DNA of 64,000 nucleotides from Cryoendolithus antarcticus (GCA_002077065.1 NAJO01000028.1:434001-498000); one strand, 5' to 3'. Numbered from the stretch's first letter, positions 45,456-56,957 are shown. Numbers and translations are program-made. The notes: generated from the letters alone by a model not told the origin.

Positions 45456-46626
45456 TGCTAGGGAGGACTTGACGACCTGCAAATGCTTCCGCTGCTTGCC
45501 GAAATGCCATTTCTCGGCCCTGCAGGCACTGCGCTTGCCCCTGATGCGGATCGGCGTCTTGCCATGTTCGAGGGCTGTCATCGGAAATCGGGTTCGGACA
45601 CAAAGCTCCCTGTTCGACCGGAGTCAGTAAAGTCCAAGGAACTCAAGATGAACAAGCAGTGCTTCGATGCAGAAGACCTCAGTGATCTTGGTGATAAGCG
45701 ATCATACCCGAAGGTCAATTACTATCTAGTGTCATATTTTTAATCATTGTCAAGGGGAGGGGACCATGGAATATAAGCCGGCATACCGGGCAATATCAGC
45801 TCGCGCTTAGGCGACGTCTGCTGTCAAGCGGTGTGTGGTGGTGCGGTTCGGGATCACCGGCAGACAAATACAACTCCCGAAGCCGAGCGTGCAGGGTGTA
45901 GCGATATTGGCAGCTCATCTTCAATGCTCGTGGTTGGAGGGCGGCGCCGAGCAGTGCGACGTGGCGGCGAGGTACTGCGACTAGAGTCAGCTGGAGTGCT
46001 CCTGCAAAGTCGTGCAGAGTAGTATTGCGGCGAGGTCGAGAGTCAGATCAAGTAAGAAATATCAATCAAGCCATGCCCTCGTGAGAATCAGGCGTGATCT
46101 CAGGCGACAGCCGTCAATCGCAAATTATAACATCCTTCAATATGTGAGAGGCGGGTAGAGACTTACAACTGCCGTGGTGCGCCACGAAGTCGGAGGAAGT
46201 GGGTGATGCATGTCGGTGGTGAGGTGCAGAGGCAGTAGAAAGTTGCATGTCGAGGAGAAAAGTTAGGTGACGCGAAGGCTTGGCGCCACTAGTCAGTGTA
46301 CGCGTTTTGGCGATCGTGACTTCCAACATCAATGCTATGGCGGCCGAGGACATGCTCTCACTCAGTTACGCTTTCTGTGGTGTTCAACACGCTACACAGA
46401 GCGATGTGATGCTCACAAAGCGATTCGTGACTATCGATCACACTGATCAGCCACATCACACTCCTGGACTCAACGTCTAAGTAGTGAGCTTGTGTGCAAA
46501 GTGGAGCGAGATCCTCATCTCCGCGGCCTGTGACCTCAGACTGACATAACAAGCAGGTCGATAATAGCAGAATCCGTCAGTCACCATCATATCACTCCCA
46601 CAGCTTCGTTCTCAACCATCGTCAGA
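45456..46626. promoter_or_regulatory. Divergent region between F-box-like paralogues
   Basis: 1.17 kb. The first 126 bp may belong to paralogue A if the earlier ATG is used. No coding exon or RNA is supported in the rest. Confidence 0.4.
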
Positions 46627-48041
46627 ATGGCCTCCAAGAAATCCAAGAAGTCACCAGCCAAATGCACCACTGCGAAAGCGTCGAGCAGTGGCGCTGCCAG
46701 CAAGCGCAAAGAGCCCTCCGACGACACACCATTCAAGTCGTCCCGCACCGACGAATTTGACTCAGCGAAGATCGCGCCCAGCGTGGACGCTGATCAGTCG
46801 ATCAAACGTGCAAAGCAACAGCGTGCGCTGTCTCCGCTCGAGTCTATGCCAACCGAGTTGCTACACGATGTGAGTACCATTGCCGCATGCAAAGGCTCAC
46901 ACCTTGCTGACAGCATCACTAGATCTTCGTGCTCTCCGAGAATCTGGACCTGCCACTTGCCTCAAAGCCTCTCCAGTCTCAGCTGTCGAATGAGCATCTA
47001 CATATGGCACTCACTCGTCAGATCCTCGGAGAGGTCGCTCGCAAGGCCAAGGAAGCCAAGCTGTCCCAGGAACCCCTACGTTTCGCGGACATAATGCAGA
47101 CGGACGTTCAAGCAGCCAACCGTCTCCTTAACGCCAGATTCTTCACGCTTGAAATTTGCAAATCCTGGCTTGTCAAGAGTACCATCGATACTTCACACCT
47201 GCCCGATGCTTCGTCCTTCTTCCCGAACCGCCTTGAGTTCCACTACACTCGGCTGTGGAACGTGAACATCAGCTGGGCGGTCAATGTAATCACCATCCCA
47301 AGCAAGCTCTTCCGTGCCCCCTGGACTGCCGGTAAGATCGGACTGCTCCACGTCCTCGAGTCCATGCTACCGAACAGGTGGCCATATGACGAAACCGCTG
47401 TAGACTCCATGGCAGAGATGACGCACGCTGGTCTCAAGGCCGCCATCGCCGACAATTGTTCGCCAGTGGTCAGCCAGCTGTCTCGGTACTCACTCGGGCA
47501 AGCCACGAAACTTTTGCGCGCCGCTGTGATCGACCATGGCTGCGACGAGGGCACTGTCTCCGCGTTGGTGAGAGACGGAGTCGTCTACTTCGAAGGCGAG
47601 ATGGACAATCTTCGGGGACGCCTGGATGAGGGCGAGATCGACATTGAGGATGTTACGCCTGCTTGTGAGATCGACTTCTACGACGTCCAGCTGAGAGACT
47701 GGGCGAATGCGGCCAAGAAACGCGGCGACGACAAGAGCACGTGGCTGATGGAGCTTATGGGTGAAGCTGCACGGTCTGTGGACGATCTTCACGCTAAGTT
47801 GATCCACGATTACCAACACGATAGTATTGACGATGATGGTCCTACTTACGACAGTGATGAAGACTGCGATGGTGGGAACGATAATGACGGGCTCCATGCC
47901 TCCGCAGGGATTTGCTTGAGAAGCGAAGAGCCTGGTTCGGGAAGTGGGGTCATGCGTGGTTCTACTGAAAGAAACAGTGGACGTGCGAAAGGGGGAACTG
48001 TACGGTGGCATGGCTGTAGAACAACGTGGCTGTATGATTAA
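46627..48041 (+). CDS. F-box-like protein, paralogue B
   Basis: Divergent copy of the neighbouring paralogue A. Exons are 46627-46869 and 46923-48041 (53-nt GTGAGT intron with CTGACAG), giving 453 aa. The N-terminal 80 residues are Lys/Ser-rich. The splice junction falls inside the F-box-like motif, joining MPTELLHD to IFVLSENLDLPLASKPLQSQL; paralogue A has no intron there. Shared later segments are RAPWTAGKIGLLHVLES, SLGQATKLLRAAVIDHGCDEG and EIDFYDVQLRDWANAAKKRGDDKSTWLMELM. The C-terminal about 90 residues are acidic and Ser/Gly-rich, unlike A. Confidence 0.8.
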
Positions 48042-48403
48042 TGGCAGAAGAAGGCAGTTGTATTGCTAGACGTGAGACATCGCTGGAGCAAAGTAGCTCG
48101 CGACTTGATGAGATAGATGATGATGTGCAAGTCGCTCTGACTTGCAATCTGTGCACAAATACATCGCAGCGTGCGCACTGACACCAACGGAGGACTGTTT
48201 GTGAAGGAGTGAATGGAATGTTCCTTGCTTTATACGTCGAGCTAACACTGTCGTACCCATGCATGCGCCAGCGGCCGACTGGGCAGTCGTACGCGGTCCA
48301 GCTTCTTTGCATCGTGCAGACCGTGGCGGTGTCCCGTACGATACTCGCGGCTTCTGCACTCGATCACGCCTTCCGAACATCAGAGTCCCGATAAGCAGCC
48401 ACT
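48042..48403. other. Intergenic, convergent gap
   Basis: 362 bp between stops of paralogue B and eL14. Nothing seen. Confidence 0.4.
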
Positions 48404-49014
48404 CTATGCGCTCGCTTTAGCCGCGGCGAACGACTTGCGGTGCTGAAAGCGAACCTGTCCATCACGTTAGTGCCACATCCCGAAGTCACCCTTGCTCCAC
48501 ACCCCTGGATCAACATACCTGCTTCTTCAGCCTCATCGCCTTGAACCTCTCGAAGTCGTTCAACTCCCGTCTCCTCATCGTCTTCGCCTTGTTGAGCGCG
48601 TACGTGCTCTTGTTCCACGTTCCCTCAACCTCTTGTGCCTGCCACAACTTCTGTAGCGCAGCGGACCCGGCGCCTCGTGGGAGCTTCTCGATGACGATGC
48701 GTGTGAGGGAGAGAGCGGCGAGAGGGGAGGAGTGGCGCGGGACGAGCAGATCTTTCGATTCGGAGGGGCCTTCAACGAGGACCTGCGGTGGAAAGTATGT
48801 TAGTATGTGTCGACTTGGCTTATACATATCCTCCATGCGCCCATCTTTCTGCGTGGGAGATCGTCCATGGGGAAGACGGCGAACGTACGCGCTTGTGATC
48901 AATGATCTCGACAATCGCCGCGAGTCTGCCAGCGAAAGGACCGTTGCTGAAGAGCACCACACGGCCCACCTCCACCATCCTCCATTGGCTTGCTACGACG
49001 CTTGCCTCGCCCAT
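48404..49014 (-). CDS. RPL14: Large-subunit ribosomal protein eL14
   Basis: 60S ribosomal protein with an N-terminal KOW/SH3-like domain. Exons are 49014-48889, 48782-48519 and 48454-48404 (106- and 64-nt introns), giving 146 aa. Exon 1 reads [21 protein letters not shown] then [15 protein letters not shown], directly continued by [17 protein letters not shown]. The C-terminal helix is [15 protein letters not shown], with the last exon [16 protein letters not shown]. All joins are phase 0 and restore the family sequence. The divergent neighbour is NAC-alpha. Confidence 0.95.
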
Positions 49015-49465
49015 CGTGTCGGTATGTGTTGGGTCTGTATGCGTCCTTAGTACTCCAGCGCTTCAATGAGTGTTAGATCCGAAGTTCGTACCGTCGTGGG
49101 AGTGTCGTGAGAATTGTCGATATCGCTGGTGTCGGACTGACGTTCGCGGGCTCGGATTCACAAAGTGTGTGTCTTGGCATTTTCCAGTGGAATAGAGCGG
49201 CGGTTGCTGCCGGCGCTAAGGATTTCGCAGCCGAGCTCAGTTTGTGCGGCAGAGCCGGGGACAGCGGCGACGTCTGGAGCTGTGTAGCGGAGTTGAGATC
49301 ACCTCAGCGATAAACTGAACAGCACTGGTAAGTCGAGATTGCTAGTCATACATGTCAAGTGCGAAGCTCGATTGCGCATCCCTTGTGGCAAAGCTGAGTC
49401 CAGGTTCAAAGACCTCTCACTGACCGCATTGCCAGTCCTTTCATTCCTACGCACAACCACCCATC
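49015..49465. promoter_or_regulatory. Shared divergent promoter, eL14 / NAC-alpha
   Basis: 451 bp between the ATGs of two ribosome-linked proteins. No named site could be recognised by eye. Confidence 0.5.
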
Positions 49466-50145
49466 ATGGCCAACCCACGTGTCGAAGAGATCATTGACGA
49501 GCCGGAGAAGGATGTCGAGGTTCAGGACGGATCGGACTCGGACGACTCGGACGACAATGAGGGAGGAGAGGCATCGATCCCCGCAGGTGCTTCCGTAGCA
49601 GTCCACAGCAGGAACGAGAAGAAGGCGCGCAAGGCGATCGCCAAGCTCGGTCTCAAGCACGTTGAGGGCATCACACGTGTCACTCTGCGGAGACCAAAGA
49701 ACATCCTCTTCGTGATCAGCCAGCCCGAGGTGTACAAGAGCCCGAACAGCAACACCTGGATGTATGTACTTGACTGAAAAGGCGTAGGAATTGCGGAACA
49801 GGATCACTGACAGCAAATCGCAGCATCTTCGGCGAAGCCAAGATCGAGGACCTCAACTCCCAAGCCCAGGCCTCCGCCGCCCAGCAACTCGCCGCACAGT
49901 CCGCAAACGACCACTCCGGCCACGACCACTCCCACGACGGCGACAAGGGCAAGGCGATCGAGGGCGGTGATAAGAAGGTCGAGGAGGATGAGGATGATGG
50001 GGAGGAAGTCGATGACACTGGACTCGAGGCCAAGGACATTGAGCTTGTCATGGCGCAGGCCAGTGTCAGCCGGAAGAAGGCAGTCAAGGCGCTGAAGGAG
50101 AACGACAATGACATTGTGAACAGTATCATGGCGCTGTCGATATAG
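49466..50145 (+). CDS. EGD2: Nascent polypeptide-associated complex subunit alpha
   Basis: Alpha subunit of NAC, which binds nascent chains at the ribosomal exit tunnel. Exons are 49466-49761 and 49824-50145 (62-nt intron), giving 205 aa. The N-terminal acidic run ([15 protein letters not shown]) precedes the NAC domain: [40 protein letters not shown], and [22 protein letters not shown] across the splice site. The C-terminal UBA domain is [20 protein letters not shown] then [16 protein letters not shown] His/Asp-rich linker ([14 protein letters not shown]) is notable. It is divergent from eL14. Confidence 0.96.
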
Positions 50146-50656
50146 ACGTGGCCGAGCTTCAATGGTTCTCAAGAGCCCAAACCTTCACGGTGGTGACATG
50201 GTCGTGAGCGAGCTACGACACGGCTAGAGCAGCTTTCCGTATAGCATGAGCGAAACATACAAAATTCTGCTCCAATGTACAAGCACATGCTGTGCATCAG
50301 CACACGATCATAAGGATGGTGATTGTAACTGACAAGGAGGCACTCCGGTGGAAGTCCTTGAACTCCTTTGCAACGTGGTTGTGTGCCGTTTTAGCTACCA
50401 CCCCTGAAACCATACCGCGCTGTGCCTTGCGCCGACATTGACTCATGGTGATGCTAATGGATCGTCTGTATGCAGAGTCGCTTGGTCGTAGACTCGCAAA
50501 AGTATATGTACTGTAATGATCTGACAGTTTGTGACAAAAGTCTCGGTGCCAGCGCGCGAACTTCTGTCGCGAATACCCGAGCTTCGAACCTCAATGGCAA
50601 AGACCAGTCCTTGAAGCACGCTGTCACTCACTCCTATCCACTCCATCACCCTCACA
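50146..50656. other. Intergenic / ATP7 promoter
   Basis: 511 bp between tandem genes. Nothing recognised beyond a presumed promoter. Confidence 0.4.
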
Positions 50657-51421
50657 ATGGCGGCCTCAACGGTATGTGTACTCCATCGTATCAGCTACCA
50701 CGACGCGCAGGCCCCCTTCTGCGCTCCCCGCCGCGCCGGAACTCCCTTTCCCCAGCCCATGCACTAACACCCCCTCTCCCTTCTAGCGCAGCGCGGCCCT
50801 GAAACTCGACTGGGCCACCCTCCCAACCAAGCTCGGCCTAAAAGGTACCACCGCGACGGCCCTCCAAACCTTCAAAAAGCGCAACGACGACGCCCGCCGT
50901 AAAGTGCAGATCCTCGCCGAGCAGCCTTCAACCGTGGACTTCAGCCACTACCGCTCAGTGCTCAAGAACACGGCAATCGTGGACGACTTGGAGAAGCAGT
51001 TTAGCGGCTTCCAGGTCAAGAAGTACGATGTCAGTCGTCAGATCAAGGCGCTAGATGCATTTGAGGCGCAGGCTGTGAAGAGCGCGGAGGAGACGAAGAC
51101 GAAGGTTGATGAGGAATTAAAGGATTTGGAGAAGACGTTGAAGAACATTGAAACGGCGAGGCCGTTTGAGGATTTGACTGTGGTATGTATCCGCAAAGAG
51201 CGAGCCGAACTGCGTTGCAGTCACGTGATAAGGAAGTTGACCGTTTTGCAGGATGAGGTTGTGGCTGCGCGTCCTGACATCGACACTCGCGTCGAGCAGC
51301 TCGTGTCCAAGGGTCGCTGGCAAGTGCCGGGCTACAAGGTAAGTCACTCGACTGTGGCTCCTAATTTGACTCGCGCTGACATCTGTTACAGGAGAAATTC
51401 GGCGACCTTTCTGTCTTGTAG
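50657..51421 (+). CDS. ATP7: ATP synthase subunit d, mitochondrial
   Basis: Peripheral-stalk subunit of the F1Fo ATP synthase. Exons are 50657-50671 (15 nt), 50787-51182, 51252-51338 and 51392-51421 (30 nt). Introns are 115, 69 and 53 nt, and the product is 175 aa, the usual length. The sequence begins [23 protein letters not shown] and continues [36 protein letters not shown], then a charged coil ([18 protein letters not shown]). The last two exons give [22 protein letters not shown] and EKFGDLSVL, matching family ends. The tiny first and last exons are supported by frame and homology. Confidence 0.95.
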
Positions 51422-51780
51422 ACGGCGTAGAATTGGCTGTAGTATCACAGCGAGTGTATATATCCACCAGGTAGACCACGTGACCGTTGAGACGGGTTTC
51501 CCGATCAAAGTGCGTTCAGTCTCTGTAGATCTCGATGCTCTTGACTTTGCTCTTGCACCATCTGACCTTTCGCGTAAATTACCCTCTTGCCTCCTCCACT
51601 GTCCGTCTGATGACCTTGTGCAATGTGCTCTCAACATGTCTCACCACATTGAACGGTAGGAAGTGGACCAGCTTGCCATACGGCTCATGTTAGCGACATC
51701 CAGCCTACTGTACTGAGGTACTAAGTAAGGTAGCCGTTGGCTTTCACCTTCCTGCAACCCGCGATCAACTTCGTGCAGAC
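51422..51780. other. Intergenic
   Basis: 359 bp between ATP7 and MSC7. Nothing recognised. Confidence 0.4.
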
Positions 51781-53774
51781 ATGGCGATCCAACAATACCT
51801 CAGCGTCCCGGTTGTAGACTCGAAGACAGCAGTCGTCAACGTGCTCATAGTGCTGGTTGGCGTCCTTGTGCTACGGCACCTGACACGGTCAACGGACGAA
51901 GATGCTGTCACATTCTCGGTCCCTGTGCCTGAGCAGTGCAGACCCGGATGGGAGGGCAGAGTCTTACGAGACCCTGCGATCAAGGCACGTTTGACTACTT
52001 GATACAGACGTGTCGCTCGTGGAAAGTCCACCACTGACGTGCAGCAGATTTTTGGAAGCACAGCGATACAATGCTACAGCCCGGCCACGGGCCAGCTACT
52101 CGGGCTCGTGAACCCCAGCACTCCCGATGGCATCGATCGCGCAGTTGCAAAGGCTGCGAAGGCGCAGATTGATTGGGCTCAGACTACATTTGCCCAGCGA
52201 AGACAAGTCCTCCGTTCGCTCCTGAAGTACGTTTTCCTGTTATCACACCGCTCGTCAGGGTTCCTGCTGATCAGGTAGCTTTGTTCTCGACAACCAAGAC
52301 ACTATCGTTCGCGCCGCTTGTCTCGACAGTGGGAAAACTCGCGTGGACGGGGTTCTCGGGGAGATTTTCGTGACGGCTGAGAAACTCAAATGGACTCTCA
52401 ATCACGGAGAGAAGGCACTGAAGCCGGAGCGAAGGCCGTCGAACCGGCTGATGTTCTACAAGAAGAACGAGGTACGGTATGAGCCGATGGGCGTCGTTGC
52501 GTCTTGTGTAAGCTGGAAGTAAGTCAAATTGTCGGTATGAGTGTATGGGAAGATCACTGACAGGAAGCAGCTACCCTTTGCACAATTTACTCGGCCCCGT
52601 GATCAGTGCGCTATTCGCCGGGAATGCCATCATTGTCAAGTGCAGCGAGCAGACTGCTTGGTCGTCGCAGTACTTTGTCAACATTGCGCGCTCTGCTCTG
52701 GTTGCTTGCGGTCATGAGCCAGATCTGGTCCAAGTCCTTGCATGCTGGCCACAGACAGCGGGACACTTCACATCGCATCCGGGCATCAGTCATCTCACCT
52801 TCATTGGCAGCAAACCCGTAGCACACGAGGTACTCAAGAGTGCAGCAAAGTCACTGACACCTGTCTGCGTCGAGCTAGGAGGTAAAGATGCGGCGATCGT
52901 GCTGGATCACCCTACAGGTAAGGCGAGCTCGGAATCCGAGATGCAGCGCGTCACGAGCATCATTATGCGAGGCTTCTTCCAGTCATCAGGACAGAACTGC
53001 ATCGGCATGGAGCGAGTAATAGCCATGCCCATCGCCTATAACAGGTTGATCACTCTCCTCACCCCTCGCATCCAAGCCCTACGCTCGGGTCCGGACCTCG
53101 ACCTCCCTGTCGGCCAGCAAGTTGACGTCGGCGCTATGATCTCCTCGGCCTCTTTCGACAGACTCGAGTCTTTAGTCTCCCAAGCAGTCGCCCAAGGCGC
53201 CCGCCTACTAGCTGGTGGCAGGCGGCTTACACATCACCTTCATTCTGCAGGCCATTACTTTCAGCCCACCCTTCTAGTAGACGTCACGTCCTCGATGCGT
53301 ATAGCTCAAGAAGAGCTCTTCGCGCCCATCTGCATACTCATGCGCGCCGACTCCCCATCCCACGCCGTGGGGATTACCAACAGCACGATCTATGGTCTTG
53401 GCTGCAGTGTCTTCGGTCCTACAGGCAGCTCTGCGGCCCGAGCGCAGCTCGAGTGGGTCACACAGCGGGTCAAGACAGGTATGGTGGCTGTCAATGACTT
53501 TGCTGTTTTCTACGCGGTGCAGCTGCCCTTTGGGGGGGTTAGGAACAGTGGGTACGGACGATTCGCTGGCGAAGAGGGTCTGAGGAGCCTCTGTAACATC
53601 AAGAGTGTGTGCTCTGATCGATGGCCGGGGCTGATCAAGACTGCTATACCTGGCAAGCTGGACTACCCAATGGGTGAGGGTGCGTACGGTATGGGAAAAG
53701 GGGTGATTGAGTTTGGGTATGGTGAGAGCTTGGGTAGGATCGTGGCGGGCATCAGACGCATGATTGGAGTGTGA
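51781..53774 (+). CDS. MSC7: Aldehyde dehydrogenase family protein, Msc7-like
   Basis: Membrane-linked member of the aldehyde dehydrogenase superfamily related to yeast Msc7. Exons are 51781-51984, 52048-52226, 52279-52518 and 52571-53774, giving 608 aa. The first intron (51985-52047) begins GC, not GT. The other two are 52-nt GT-AG introns. A hydrophobic N-terminal segment (VVNVLIVLVGVLVLRHL, about residues 18-34) anchors it. Family motifs are PMGVVASCVSWNYPLHNLLGP, CVELGGKDAAIVL with the general-base Glu, and FFQSSGQNCIGMERV with the catalytic Cys. QLPFGGVRNSGYGRFAGEEGL lies near the end. All key residues are intact. Confidence 0.94.
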
Positions 53775-54442
53775 TAAGTCGAGCTGCACGGCGAGACGAG
53801 ATTGCTGGATGCATTCTAACGCCTTGCCACGGATGCGCAGGAGCTATCAACGATACTCCCGCGTGTATAGAAGCAAAGGGCACGACTCGGCTCGGCGACG
53901 GCACGTTGGCGTAAGCGATGTGGTAAGACTACTATGTCTTGCAGCAGCATCGACCACTGGCAAGCGTTTAAGCAACCGACCTGCACGAGCTCTCGATAGG
54001 ACGTGCAGAAACTTGCGCAACAGCTCAGAGCTGCCTCTGCAGATTCGAAACCGACCTTCGTGTCGCTGCCAATAACATACTGTTCCACAGCTCCCTACTG
54101 CGACCAGCTTCAAGGGATGCTCTCACGTCGTTAGATCGGTCTGGTCAAGTAAAGAATCGTGAGTGGCTGCATGAATGCAGAAGGTTCAGCGCTTGAGAAA
54201 GGCGCTGTGGGATGTAGACCCGACTGAACGGCGTTGGAGCCACGACTGCTATGCTACTGTTCCGTCTGATCTCCGCGTTCGCGGGATGCATGATCCCATT
54301 CCCAACAGAAAGGTGGTATAAAGTAAGTTTCCTCGCTTCAGCTTCTCCTGTCTTTCTTCAAGCTCTTACATATCAGCGCTCAGAACTCTCGGGCAATCTA
54401 CACTTCAGTTCTCGCCAGTCTTGATCAACAAGAACCATCAAC
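53775..54442. promoter_or_regulatory. Metallothionein promoter region
   Basis: 668 bp. A TATA box (TATAAA, 54317-54322) lies 121 bp before the metallothionein ATG, and the leader between is CT-rich. The first part is the MSC7 3' flank. Confidence 0.5.
54317..54322 (+). promoter_or_regulatory. TATA box of metallothionein gene
   Basis: A perfect TATAAA within GGTGGTATAAAGTAAG, 121 bp upstream of the ATG. Strong TATA boxes fit inducible, highly expressed small genes. Position relative to the transcript start is unknown. Confidence 0.55.
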
Positions 54443-54568
54443 ATGGGTGCCTGCGATACTTGCTCCAACGACGCTTGCTCTTGCGCTGAAGGGAGCTGCA
54501 CTTGCGTATGTGCTCGCTATCCAGCACATCTCCGTCGTCGCAAGCTTACTGACAAGGAGCAGAAATAA
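54443..54568 (+). CDS. Copper-type metallothionein, 22 residues
   Basis: Very small metal-binding protein. Exons are 54443-54505 (21 codons) and 54563-54568 (Lys plus stop), separated by a 57-nt intron with a GTATGT donor, TTACTGAC branch and GCAG acceptor. The 22-residue product has Cys at 4, 7, 12, 14, 19 and 21, in CxxC, CxC, CxC spacing. This resembles ascomycete copper metallothioneins such as the 26-residue Neurospora protein, which has seven Cys. The intron is a multiple of three and has no in-frame stop, so its retention would give a 41-residue form with one extra Cys and a basic tail. A TATA box lies upstream. The role in copper buffering is inferred from the family. Confidence 0.82.
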   Translation: MGACDTCSNDACSCAEGSCTCVCARYPAHLRRRKLTDKEQK

Positions 54569-55331
54569 GAACAGCATCTCAGCCCCTCGTCATGAAGGAG
54601 GAGATGCATGAAGAGGGTCGTTGAAGGTTTGCGGTGGAAGTCCTGCTAGGATGACGGGGAGGTGGGAGATAGAGGAGATACTCAACATATGGAAGGACTC
54701 TGCTTCTGCTCAATGCTGCTTTCATCGACTCCGCTACGCATCTGTGCAGAAGCCAATAGCACTACTGGAGCCAGTTATCGTCAATGTCTTCAATTGTAGG
54801 ATCAGCATTTGACCTCCTTACCCTATGGCCGTCAGCACCGGTTCACGAAGCTCGCAGCCCGGAGTGCAGCCCTCAGCCCATATGAGATATGCCGATCATC
54901 TGAGGACAACAAAATGGAGTAACGCAGCTGCCTTCCCTGATCTGTTGGGGACTTTGTATGGTTATAGAAGTGGCCATCAAGGTCAAGCCATCGAGGTGTC
55001 GTCCATCGAGTGCAGGAGTTCCTTTCTCGTAATTGTGCAATTTCACCAGGTTTGTTCATTCAACAAAGTCGAGGTCGGCCATGCATCACATTTACCCAAG
55101 GGACTGTATGAACGTCATGGTGCTCATGCTGCCCCACTGCGGGCATGCCACGCATGGCACTGACGTGTGACTGCGGTACATAGTCACGAGAGCAGGCTGT
55201 GTATAACCTCTGATAGTAATAGCGAGTCCAGAGTACGAGCAACCTGAAACATCATCCAATCGACTCATCCCACCTCCAACAGTGAAAGGTCATCAATCCC
55301 GAAGCCAAAGTCCCACCTCATCAACTTCAAC
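54569..55331. other. Intergenic
   Basis: 763 bp; the short frames here have no recognisable features. Metallothionein 3' flank and promoter of the next gene. Confidence 0.4.
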
Positions 55332-55626
55332 ATGCCTGCCCAACCAAAGGAAGAGGAGACACACAGCAGTACGCAGAGTTACGAACAGATGCTTCTTACT
55401 CCTTCTGACCGTAATGGTAGACATCCACGACCAAGTCGCGAAGGAGTCTAAGGACTCGACAGCATCGACACACGAGCTCCACAATGAGGGCAGTAAGGGC
55501 ACAAGCGGAGGTCTAGCATCTGCTCAGGACCATCAGGCAAACCCGGGTCCGGCGATCGTGCAGTCAATCGGCGAGGCATCAAGCAAGGAGGAAAACAGGA
55601 AGAGGGCGGCGGAGTTGAACAAGTAG
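55332..55626 (+). CDS. Small hydrophilic protein of unknown function
   Basis: Unrecognised small fungal protein. Exons are 55332-55368 and 55421-55626 (52-nt GTACGC..CTGACC..GGTAG intron), giving 80 aa. The start is MPAQPKEEETHS in a CAACATGCC context. Nearly all residues are polar: NIHDQVAKESKDSTASTHEL, then Gly/Ser/Gln-rich, ending SSKEENRKRAAELNK. Such sequence is typical of disordered stress or LEA-like proteins, but no repeat confirms that. An unspliced reading from 55282 is possible but begins with an atypical basic stretch. It is convergent with the SDR gene 160 bp downstream. Confidence 0.65.
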
Positions 55627-55786
55627 ACTGTAGCACGGAGTGGCGGTATGTATGCAGGATGGAGACGGGCTCTAATGAATGCGCACGGTGTTCTCGCTGT
55701 CGAAGCGTGCCATTGAAAGGCAGCAATGCAGTCACGAAATGGACGCGTGAATCACGTCAATGGGAGATCTTGGACGTATGAAAGAC

Positions 55787-56634
55787 TCAAGGTGGTATCT
55801 CATCTCCCTTCCAGTCCCAGATCTTCCCTCTATCCTCTACACCTCGACTACACACGACCTCCATCAACTTCTCCGCTGAGAACTCGGCACTGAAGAGCTT
55901 CTCCTCTTTCACGTTCGCCCAGAAGTCCTTACTCAACCCCGTCTTCACCGTTCCAGGGTGGAGGCTTATGGCCAAAGCCTTCTCGCCCGCACTGGTCTTG
56001 AGATGGTTGTCGAAAGTCTTCGTGATCTGGTTTACCGCAGCCTTGCTCGCGCGGTAGCTGTACCAGCCGCCAAGATTGTTGTCGGTGATGCTGCCTACGC
56101 GGGCGGACATTGTGGCCCAGACGGCTTGCGAGGGAAGACCGGGCAGAGACTCAAGCGTAGTGGACTTGCGCGGAAGGAACGGAGAGAAGTGCTTGAGCAT
56201 CGTGAGGGGACCGAGGGTGTTGACTTGTAGGGTTTGCAGGGCATGGTCATAGTTGATTTGCGTGGGCGACTTTTCGGGGTGGAGGATGCCGGGCAATATG
56301 AGAGAGAGGTGGAGGTAGGATTCTTTGAGAGGAAATGTGGTCTTGAGGTGGGAGGCAGCGTCGGCCATTGTTTGCTCGTCTATATACAATATGAGCTTGA
56401 TGTTCTCGAGCGCGTCGTGCTAGGTCTCGCCGACACACCTAGCATGTTCACTTTCAAAACCTGGAGTCGATCCTCCTGTACGCCATCGAGCCCGCTCAAG
56501 ACATGTTCGCGCGTCTGATCGAGATCTTTCCTGGCAGTAGCTACTATCGGGACATCGGTGGTCCTGAGCAGTCGTCTTGCGAGCTCTAGGCCTATGCCTC
56601 TCGATGATGGGCTGACCAGCACCCAAGGCTTCAT
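55787..56634 (-). CDS. Short-chain dehydrogenase/reductase
   Basis: NAD(P)-dependent SDR of a fungal CsgA-like subgroup; substrate unknown. Exons are 56634-56439 and 56379-55787 (59-nt intron), giving 262 aa. The Rossmann motif is VLVSPSSRGIGLELARRLL, in which the first Gly is replaced by Pro-Ser-Ser, common in this subgroup. NTLGPLTMLKHFSPFLP, then a Ser-containing segment (TMSARVGSITDN) and the catalytic YSYRASKAAVNQ follow. The splice junction joins LKVNMLD to EQTMADAASHLKTTF. The start MKPWVLVSPSSRGIG is family-typical, although the frame is open further upstream. It is divergent from the nuclease-like gene. Confidence 0.88.
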
Positions 56635-56957
56635 GACTGCAGGTCGTATTTGCACAATGTCCTCCACCCGCTGCAACGAGAAGGATAATATGGGAGTGGA
56701 ATACGAAGCATAATGGAAGATTAATTTCACAACGATGACAGCATGGTTCGGAGATCTGGCATTGACTTTCTGAATCTGAGACACAGATTCGCGCATGGAC
56801 CACTCGTTCCAATATATTCGATCCCTAAATTAATCACGACTGGGTGCTGTATATCCATGCTTCATCACGACTCTTGTCGATGCGGGTGGCGAGCACGCAC
56901 TTGAAATACCTGCAAGCTTTCAACATGTCTTGATCCAGCGTCAACCGGCGGCCGAGC
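56635..56957. promoter_or_regulatory. Divergent promoter region, SDR / nuclease-like gene
   Basis: 323 bp between divergent starts. The SDR frame is open through most of it to 56796. No site recognised. Confidence 0.4.
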
